DNA of 25,000 nt from Chromera velia (lineage: Eukaryota > Sar > Chromeraceae), in assembly GCA_018398765.1 (NCBI GenBank), contig JAHBMJ010005871.1, positions 1-25,000 of the forward strand, read 5' to 3'. A model generated the notes under the pieces. It saw nothing but the letters and a program-made list of their open reading frames with translations, was not told where the DNA came from and searched no databases. This document shows positions 18,021-25,000 of this stretch, piece after piece. Both the position numbers and the translations under genes were made by a program. Position 1 is the first letter of the stretch; every line of letters begins with the position of its first letter.

Positions 18021-18322
18021 AAATGCACGCGCGCCGCTGCATGCAAGCATGGACTCCCCGCGCGCGCGCAAAGCGCGCGAACTGCATGCAATTAAAAATT
18101 ATAAATTAAAGCACGAAAATATATATATACGCGCGTGCAATTATACAAAGATCGAGGCGATCGATCGAGACTATATAGCTGTGCTTGGTCTATATATTCG
18201 ATCAATGCGGGTGTCATTCAGTGTAATTCAGTGCAAGCTTACCCTTTCCTTAAGACTCCCTGAGGCTCTTACACGCTTCGGTCCGTTCTGCCTGTCAGTT
18301 CGAATGCGCGTCTGAATTCAAA
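18021..18322. other. Upstream region of the U-box gene with a CG hairpin
   Basis: It contains CGCGCGC-AAA-GCGCGCG (18063-18079), a perfect hairpin with a 3-nt loop, several GCATGCA words, and ATATATATATACGCGCG. It probably includes the promoter of the gene starting at 18323, but no single element can be assigned. Confidence 0.4.
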
Positions 18323-19782
18323 ATGAAGATTCCCATGTGTGCCATAACGCAAGCGCCTCTAAAAACTGCGTATCTCTGCCCAATCACGGGTAGATCCTAT
18401 GAGAAAGAAGCCTTATTTGAATGGGTGAAGAGGAATGGAACGTGTCCAACAGACGCCACGAAGAAGATCACCATCGACCAGGTTACTTACTGTAGTCAGC
18501 TGTATCGGTTATGACCGTGCCATAAAGACTGTCTCTTGTAATCACTTTGTGTTCAACTTCATCAGTTCGCTTTTCCATTTTCTTCCTGCTTGAACATGAC
18601 GTATCGAATGTATGCGATTAAAGTTGAACTTCTCCTTTGACTGAGATTCCCTCTGCCACATTCTCTTTCTCTCTGAGAATGAATACATATCTCTGTCCGT
18701 TTCTATCAGATTTACTCCGCGAGAGCATGCGAGCGTGGTTCCACTGCGTTTGTGGGCTGTTAGATCTATGAGTCGTTTTGACATCTGTATAGTGTCCTTT
18801 GTCCTGCAGCTGAAACCAAATGTGGCATTGAACGAGTTTCTGGGATCTATGGAGAGGCCCTTATTTGAGTATGAGAAACCCGCCTCGCCCGACGAGGCTG
18901 GGTCTTTGAACGCCACCCCGAGCGGAAGCCGGCCATCGCATACAGCATCGACGACTTCGTCAAACGAAGACACCTTCCCCCTCCACATAGAGTCAGCGCG
19001 CCTCAATACTTAGCAGGTGGCCCTTAGGTTCCATGCACCAGTCAGAGGATGCATTCCATGAACTCTGCGTGAGTCTTTGGTTGTGTTGCACGGTCTTTCA
19101 GCCCAATGTGGTAGGCCTTTGGTGCATTGAGCACAACGACTCTGAGGCGTAGCGCAAGTGGTATTGTTGATGGCAGGAGCAAGGAACGGACCTGTGGCCT
19201 GTTTTGTGAGGTGACGCTGACGTCAATATCTGTTTGCAGGAGACCCCGCGAGGTCAAATTCCCTGAAGGCGCCACAAAGACTCTCAAGCAGATGAAGGCA
19301 AAAAAGGAAACTCTCACACACGGTTCCTTAATGGCCTTTTCTGTGACGAAAGGGCTCCAGGTTTCCTTTCATGTACGAGATAAGCAAGGGAAGAGGTCGC
19401 GCAAACTGGGCACCTTCTTTTATCCAAAGGACTTCTCATCGGCCACGCAAGCGGACATCGAGGTCGGCCAAAAGTTTCATAAAGTCAGCATCTGAGCCAG
19501 ACAAAGAGATTGTACAAACTTTAAGCATCTTTTGACTACAAAATACTCGGACACCATTGCCCAGCCCTTACTTTGATTCAGTCTGTGGCCGGCTGCGACA
19601 TGGCTCGAGTGGTGTGTGATAAAAAATTAGCGTGCGTCTACATTGATTCGTAAAAGAAGTCATGGTTGTAATAAAGTCATGATTGTGTTTCTGTTTAAAT
19701 TATGCTTCCAATGCAGGGAGAGCTGGCCTCAAAGAAGCACGGTTTCGTGTTGGATCTGCGCAATGAGGGTGTCGTTGACTGA
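18323..19782 (+). CDS. U-box domain protein, putative E3 ubiquitin ligase, four exons
   Basis: My exons are 18323-18481, 18810-18991, 19240-19483 and 19717-19782 (651 nt, 216 residues). All junction phases agree (0, 2, 0), and introns end in GTCCTGCAG, GTTTGCAG and CCAATGCAG. The N-terminus is a U-box: CAITQAPLKTAYLCPITGRS, YEKEALFEWV, NGTCP, then IDQ joined across intron 1 to LKPNVALNEFL, the typical U-box last helix (LxPNxALxxxI). U-boxes recruit ubiquitin E2 enzymes without zinc. The linker is Ser/Thr-rich. The second half (KFPEGATKTLKQMKAKKETL, GSLMAFSVTKGLQVSFHVRD, GKRSRKLGTFFYPKDFSS, and a tail HGFVLDLRNEGVVD) is basic and strand-rich, and I do not recognise it. The short N-terminal U-box resembles Prp19/NOSIP-type proteins in placement only. 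The exon 2 donor is uncertain: phase-compatible GT sites also lie at 18869, 18902 and 18959. Confidence 0.75.
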
Positions 19783-20286
19783 ACTCTATACAGGGTTTTC
19801 CATACAGGCAAAAAAATGTAGAGCGTTGTTGGCAGCGGGGGGAGCAAGAACGCGAATCCAAGGGAGCGCTAAGAGCGAGAATCTTTGTTTAATGGCGTGT
19901 AACAGCAGCAACGTTTGCACCAATGGAAGGCCGTTTCAGGCAGTTGTAAAAAGTTTTTCGCGATGCTCGCATCTGAGTCATGAATTACAAATTCTCGAGG
20001 GGGACTGGGCACGCGGAGACGGATATCATTGAACGTACTACGACCTAGACTACCTAGCTTTTGCATGTGTCTAGTTTTGTGTTCAGATTCACATGGTTTG
20101 TATGATTTATATACATAATTTATATCATAAAATGCATGTATTAATAGATTAATTTATGAATAAATCAAATACCCTGGCACTTTATTGCTAGCGTGATTCA
20201 ATTACTAGCTCTTTAAACCTTATAGACTAGCTTATAGAACAAATTATTTTTAAACATATGGGGCCATGTAAAAATTTATGTGAGTG
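19783..20286. other. 3' flank of the U-box gene grading into AT-rich DNA
   Basis: Downstream of the last exon an open frame (to 20032) is inherited from another frame of exon 4 and lacks coding character. From about 20085 the sequence is AT-rich (TTTATATACATAATTTATATC) and has no gene. Confidence 0.5.
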
Positions 20287-20355
20287 TCAGTGGCACGCAA
20301 ACGGGCTCTCGGGGAGGGGGGGGGGGTCTTTGCGTCTAGCTTTGCGTGCCACTGA
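20287..20355. repeat. 15-bp perfect inverted repeat around a G-run
   Basis: TCAGTGGCACGCAAA (20287-20301) pairs exactly with TTTGCGTGCCACTGA (20341-20355). The 39-bp spacer carries a run of ten or eleven G and an extra TTTGCGT copy. It could form a stem-loop in DNA or RNA, or mark the ends of a tiny element. Confidence 0.85.
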
Positions 20356-20360
20356 AAATG

Positions 20361-20543
20361 GAGAAAGTCATTTGCAATGGACCTCAGGTAGCAGAGATAG
20401 CGATTTTGCAGAAGGGTGGTTGTGATATGAAAAGGAAAGGAATGTTTGGAAAACTGTCTGAAAAAAAGGAGCCTTTAAGGAGGGGAGTACTAGAAAGAGG
20501 AGATGAAAATTCTAACTTTCTGTGCGAAGGAGCTCTTAATTAA
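20361..20543 (+). CDS. Small hypothetical ORF in AT-rich DNA
   Basis: From the ATG at 20361 a 60-residue frame reads MEKVICNGPQVAEIAILQKG, then a Lys/Glu-rich part (MKRKGMFGKLSEKKE) to ENSNFLCEGALN. It is purine-rich and more coding-like than its AT-rich surroundings, and starts just after the right arm of the inverted repeat at 20341-20355. An earlier in-frame ATG at 20349 lies inside the hairpin arm. No homologue recognised; it could be chance. Confidence 0.22.
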   Translation, partial: EKVICNGPQVAEIAILQKGGCDMKRKGMFGKLSEKKEPLRRGVLERGDENSNFLCEGALN

Positions 20544-20998
20544 TTGCATGCATAGTTATAATACAAGAATCAGTCTGTCTAAAAATTTGAAAGAAAACAA
20601 AATATGAAAATTGAACAGCAGAATGTTTATAATTAAACTAGTAATTTAAAAAGTTAGTGTCACACTATAATTATCACATTAAGTTATTCACTTGATTTAC
20701 TGTTATAATTGGTCCTCAATGACTCTTCATGCACTAATTTAATGATATCGAGATTAAATACTCACAGTAGGCTACATGGTGCTAAACATGGGGTGACATT
20801 GGGGTCTAGATGTGTCCTAGGGTGTGTCTAGAGGTGTGTTTAGCTTAATTAGACTAGCTCTAGGTTAGGCGTTAGCATTAATCACTAGTTACAAATTATA
20901 ATCGAGGTTATAATATGCTTAAATACTCCATGCACTACATACATTAGCTCGTACTAGAAACAATATAAATAATGCTTAGAGGTAATGCATCGATTATC
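20544..20998. other. AT-rich non-coding stretch
   Basis: AT-rich with short TTAATTAATTGCATGC, TTAATTTAA-like and CTAGNNNNTAG words (GGTCTAGATGTGTCCTAGGGTGTGTCTAGAGGTG near 20802-20834). No ORF. It ends at the right copy of the 33-bp inverted repeat. Confidence 0.5.
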
Positions 20999-21031
20999 AT
21001 TATCAGGTGACTCGGACTGAACCGGATCGAA
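20999..21031 (-). repeat. 33-bp inverted-repeat arm, right copy
   Basis: This is the reverse complement of 545-577 with two substitutions. AT-rich DNA lies to its left and gene-flanking DNA to its right, a mirror image of the left copy. Confidence 0.85.
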
Positions 21032-21170
21032 GCCATCGTGCAATCATCGTGCACCGATGACGTCGTAGCAAATGGCAGTCCATGCACTATATAGCAACTA
21101 AATCAGCACAGAAATACACAAACTAGTACACAAAAAGTAAAGCATTTACAAAATCATCATCAAATATGCA

Positions 21171-22540
21171 TTAGTTTGTGCGCTCTGTCTGAGCTGCGGC
21201 GGAATCTAACAGTGCGGCAAGCTCTGCGGGTTGATCCACTGAGGCCGCCACGCCGCGCGCCGTCTTTCCGTTTTCATTCCGTATCTGAATGTCGGCCCCT
21301 CGCTTTAGGAGGAGCTTCACAATTTCAAAGATCTCTGTCCATCTTTGATTGATTTCGTTTGTCCCCCTTGAAAATGATACGGCATGGTTGTTGACTCCAG
21401 CAGCTGTGTGCAGAGCCGTGTTACCTCCCTCACCTGTCGCCTTCACATCTGCACCCTTGTCAAGCAAGGTCTCTACAATTTTCAGTGCAGAGTTCGGAGC
21501 CTGGAAACACACATATCGGACTGCACGTATGAGTGCCGTATCGCCTGGCGGATCGCCGAAACGCTCACGGCAAATTCGGCGGAAGTCCACATCTGCACCT
21601 CTGTCAATGAGAAATTGCACAAGTCTGTGCTTTCCTCTTCCCGCAGCACAGATCAGAGCCGTGCATCCATGTCTATCAACTATGTTTACATCCACCCCGC
21701 CGGACAAAAGAAGCTCTGCCAGGTTTGCAAAGCCCCACGATGTGACCATATGCAGAAGCGGGGTTCCACCTATTGTCATGCTCTGAACATTCGAAGTCCT
21801 CGCGATCAAATCCCGAAACGCCCCATACACACTGGAACGGGACGCTGGATCACTCTGTTCGGGAATTCTTTCATACTCGCCCCACACATGGCGCAATTCA
21901 GCATCAAAAACCTCACATGCAATCTGAAGGACTCTACGGCCCTCCCAGTCCCGTGCCTCAACATCTGCTCCCTCTGCAATCAGAAAACTGACCATACCCC
22001 ACCGGCGCTGACGACAGGCAGCAATGACGGCGGTGTCCATAGTAGACAGCCGGGGTCCTATCTCGTCTTCAACCTCATCATCATCATCGTCATTTTCTTC
22101 TCTCCTGCTCTCCCTTCCCTCCTCCTTATCCTCCTCTCCTCCCGCCTCCCTTNNNNCTCTTTCCCCCATCCCTCCTCTTCACCTTCGTCTTCTCCCCCCC
22201 CCTCCTCTTCTTCCCACCAGGCGACAGATCTGGAAAACCCCAGACGGGAAGGAAACACCCAGTTTGCCCTCACTTCCAAGTCCGCCCCGTCTCTCACAAT
22301 CATCTCTACGGCTTCCATACTGCCGCGAGACACTGCTCTCAGCAGCGCCGCCTGCCCGTCTACCAACCCGTCTACATCTGCTCCCACCTGCAACAGGAAA
22401 CGCAAACCGTCTCCATCTGTGTTGCCGCGTGTGAACTCACGAAGCTCTTTCTGGAGATCTTCCGCCGTGACCGTGCGGAACGAATGAATGATTTTACCAA
22501 CGCCCTCCAACCCGACTTCAAACAAACGAGGAAGGTCCAT
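21171..22540 (-). CDS. Ankyrin-repeat protein, interrupted by an assembly gap
   Basis: One gene read in two frames on either side of the N run at 22153-22156; about 455 residues. The N-terminal part (MDLPRLFEVGLEGVGKIIHS) leads into a first repeat (LLRAVSRGSMEAVEMIVRDG, ADLEVR). Then comes an acidic low-complexity linker (EEEEGGGEDEGEEE, gap, EEDKEEGRESRREEN-DDDDDEVEDE). After it come five or six further repeats: TAVIAACRQRRWGMVSFLIA, TPLLHMVTSWGFANLAELLL, TALICAAGRGKHRLVQFLID, TALIRAVRYVCFQ...KIVETL, TALHTAAG...EIVKLLLKRG and a final ELAALLDSA. Such repeats bind partner proteins; no catalytic domain is seen. The acidic linker on both sides of the gap supports one protein, provided the true gap length is 2 modulo 3. 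An acceptor-like TCTACGCAG|G lies just upstream of the ATG, so an earlier non-coding or coding exon is possible. Confidence 0.85.
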
Positions 22541-23282
22541 CTCTCAAATCCCTGCGTAGACCGTGAGTACGTGGTCGAGAGCTTTTCTCGTAACCGTTGT
22601 GTATCTTTTCGGAGAGACGGGGAGACGGGAAGAACGCTGCAGGAAAGAAGAGACGCATACAAGAGACTCAGACACACCACACCAAGGCGGGACAAGCACA
22701 ACCGTTGAAGAACACTTTGGTCCAGTGCACATATACGTTACTGCCAACCCGACAGCCCTTATTGCTGCATCGTATTTCACTGCAGACAATTCCAGGTCAT
22801 GGAGCAACACCATGCAACACCATGGAATATCTTGAAACTCACGCTCTCAAATTCGTCACGCACCGTGCCAACACCGTCATGCACAGCCCCTTTTCCACGA
22901 GCGGGCCGGCACGCGCGTGCGCCAGCCCTAGCTCCGCGCGAAAGAAGAATTCTTCGATCTCTGTATATATCTTCAGGCAGTCTCTTTTCCGACCATCTCT
23001 GGCCATCTTCCCTCCGCCAAGCATGGCTGAAGCTTCTTTCTAGTAGAATGGAAGACGTCTTTGATCGTTTAAACTTTCCATTGGAGGAGGTCTGGACGTC
23101 CTGTCTATTGCTCTGTGCAACTGTTGTTGTCATCTGCATGTAGGAGCTCAGTCTGCATTAACGTGCATGTGACCAGGCCCCTCTGGCTGTGCCTATCTGT
23201 CAAAGGCTCTGCATTCGTGGGAGCTCTGGGTACTTTGCAAATTGGGGGTGTAGATTGAATCGGCTTTTTCGACTCAGATGGG
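22541..23282. other. Divergent intergenic region between ankyrin and coiled-coil genes
   Basis: This ~740-bp region probably holds both promoters. Overlapping open frames on both strands at 22777-23143 have no domain and contradict each other, so I call neither. GTATATATC at about 22970 is a TATA-like word. Confidence 0.4.
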
Positions 23283-24928
23283 ATGAGCGGTCCAAACGGC
23301 CTCAAGGCTCCAGACGGAGAAGGCTGGTCCTCTCTGTCACTCTCTCTGGCCCCCCCAAGGGCCACCGGCTTGGCGTTGGAACACGCACCGGCTGCCGGGG
23401 ACTCGTCTTGGCGAGGGTGGCGGCGGAAGAGGGGCAACGAGCTGAGTGACTCCAGACCCTACCAACCAAGGTATATAAGCAGATAGAAGTCAACAATGCC
23501 GTCTCTTCTCTGGTTCTCCGTCTCTGCTGCTGCATTCAAAAAAAGGTCCGATTGTGTCTTCTACCCACCCTGGCCGTGTAATTGTTTTCTCTCTCGGTGT
23601 GTCCCCTAGAGCTATCCTTGTGCTTGAGATCAACCAAACCGCCCATACATAGACCAAACGCATTGCGGTACTCTCCTCACCTGCAGGCCTGTCGAGTGCA
23701 GCACGGTGGTGACTTTGAATTCTGTTGCGGATGAGCTGAGGAGGTCAGTAAGCGGCAAAAAAAGAGCGCCGCAGAAAAATGCGGTCCCGGTCTTCAGAAA
23801 AGCTCATGTCGTCTCTTTGCGACTTCTCATATTCAGTTTTCCTCTTCAACCCACACACCTCGTTCTTCCCTCCAAAATGTCCCCGGAAGCCCTTACAGAA
23901 TTAACTAGCCCCAGACCCCCACAAACCACTGTCCGCTGTGCGTTCCCCATCCTTCTCTTCACTTTCCTGCAGGGCAGAGGCGGCGCTGAGGGCGACGCAG
24001 CAAAGAGAAGACGCGGCACGTGCATGCGCAGGTTGGTTTAGTTTGGCTCCCTCAGCGTGTCTCTTGGTTTCTTTCTTTCTTTCTCTTCCTTCCTGGCATG
24101 AATTTCCCTTTACTTTGATCTTTCCGGTCGAGTACGTTTGTTGACTCATTCACTTGTGTTCTGGCTCATCTGGCCATGTACACGGTCACTCATTTGTTCA
24201 TTGACTCATTTGTTCATGTGTTACCCCGTCTACTGTGTCTGCGTATGTGCAGCTCAGCTCCTCCAAGAAGCCGAAGCATTGCGGCAAGAAAATGTTCGGC
24301 TGCAGGTACGCGAATGGGGGTGGGCTGGGGTGGTGCCAGGATTCATGCAGCTCGGAAGAAAGCAGAAGTTGAACATGAGAGCACGGGTTCTGTACGCGTT
24401 TTTTGCATGTTTGTACGTCTCTGTATATCTGTTGGAAAAGGAAAGAAATGTGCAGTCTGTCTCCCGGTGAGTGGATCCTTCAGTCTTTCGGTCCTCTGCC
24501 TTACATGAAAGGGAAAGAGACAGTGAAAAAAGAACGCAGACCGGCGCCTCCTCCAAGAAAAGAAGAAAGGGCCACAGACCTCCTCGAGTGTCCCCGTGCT
24601 CTTCTTCCGTTCGCTTCTCTTTTCTTTTTTCCGATCTTCTTTGCATACGTGTGTCTAGGTCGGTCTACACCTTTTGCTTTTGCTTCCTTTGCCGACGTGA
24701 TCTCTTTCTCAGGAGACGATAGCGGAACAAGCCTCTGCCTTGCGGGATGTCTCGCTTGCCCACGACAGGCAGATCAGACAGATGGAACGACAGGCCGAGG
24801 GGGTGAGGGAGAGGCTGACAGTACAGTTGAGTAGAGCCCGGGAGGACGGCGCGGCTTCGGAGAGGGCAGCTGCGGAGACGGCTGAAAAGAAAAGAAGAAC
24901 CGAGGACTCGCTACTCTCACAGATACAG
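23283..24928 (+). CDS. Coiled-coil protein, multi-exon, continues beyond the window
   Basis: My exons are 23283-23470, 23687-23743, 23973-24031, 24253-24305 and 24713-24928, with the gene running off the right edge after a CAG|GTGGGC donor. All four junctions agree in phase (2, 2, 1, 0). Exon 1 encodes a Pro/Ser/Arg-rich head (MSGPNGLKAPDGEGWSS). Exons 2-5 join into one continuous heptad-rich helix: VVTLNSVADELRR, AEAALRATQQREDAAR, AQLLQEAEALRQENVRLQ, ETIAEQASALRDVSLAHD and RQIRQMERQAEGVRERL, ending SLLSQIQ. Coiled coils of this type occur in cytoskeletal, basal-body and tethering proteins; the family cannot be chosen. Introns are about 216-407 bp. Exon 1 is the least certain part, because its donor GTATATAAG also reads as a TATA box, which would move the start downstream. 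Exon 2 has two CAG acceptors 15 nt apart, both in frame. Confidence 0.65.
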
Positions 24929-25000
24929 GTGGGCAGAGGAGGGAAGGCACGTGCTGGGGATGCATGGGAATCCTTGTAGCAGTGAGGAATACGTGATTTT

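Noticed and set aside
21384-22487. 367-residue plus ORF
   Set aside because: It lies antisense to the ankyrin repeats, which are clearly recognisable on the minus strand.
22777-23143. Overlapping ORFs on both strands upstream of the coiled-coil gene
   Set aside because: They conflict with one another and carry no domain or splice partners; treated as intergenic.

Overview
This window looks like nuclear DNA of a unicellular eukaryote. I infer a photosynthetic alveolate such as a chromerid (Chromera-like). The reasons are many small GT-AG introns whose phases match between exons, long simple-sequence arrays, and frequent TGCATGCA words of the kind known as a regulatory motif in apicomplexans. 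The species cannot be proven from sequence alone. Nothing prokaryotic was seen: no operons, no CRISPR array, no Shine-Dalgarno-led genes.

Layout. 1-523: a shuffled partial copy of a nucleotidyltransferase gene that lies further right. 545-1250: AT-rich DNA with a GC-rich structured island. 1440-2110: pyrimidine-rich tracts and a (CA)n array. 2376-2585 (-): a small ORF with a signal-peptide-like start. 3302-3562 (-): a possible two-exon Cys-rich mini-gene starting 2 nt after the stop of the next gene. 3565-7194 (-): a Cid1/TUT-like nucleotidyltransferase in about three exons, with one apparent frameshift and an unusual third catalytic position. 7979-8223 and 13966-14213: two copies of a dispersed repeat. 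8415-13780: a mobile-element zone with a 3.36-kb DNA element (8760-12121) bounded by ~190-bp inverted repeats, holding a zinc-finger ORF, a tRNA-like sequence and G/C-tract palindromes, flanked by decayed unassigned ORFs. 14490-16980: a large composite satellite block. 18323-19782 (+): a four-exon U-box gene. 20050-21000: AT-rich DNA with a 15-bp inverted repeat. 21171-22540 (-): an ankyrin-repeat gene crossing an assembly gap. 23283-24928 (+, running off the right edge): a multi-exon coiled-coil gene.

The genes do not form an obvious pathway. The most unusual observations are a 33-bp sequence in inverted orientation at 545-577 and 20999-21031, where AT-rich DNA meets gene DNA on both sides; the TIR element; the minisatellite/tetranucleotide composite array; and the U-box protein, whose second half I do not recognise. 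All exon models come from reading splice sites, phases and protein continuity by eye; no transcript or database search was possible.
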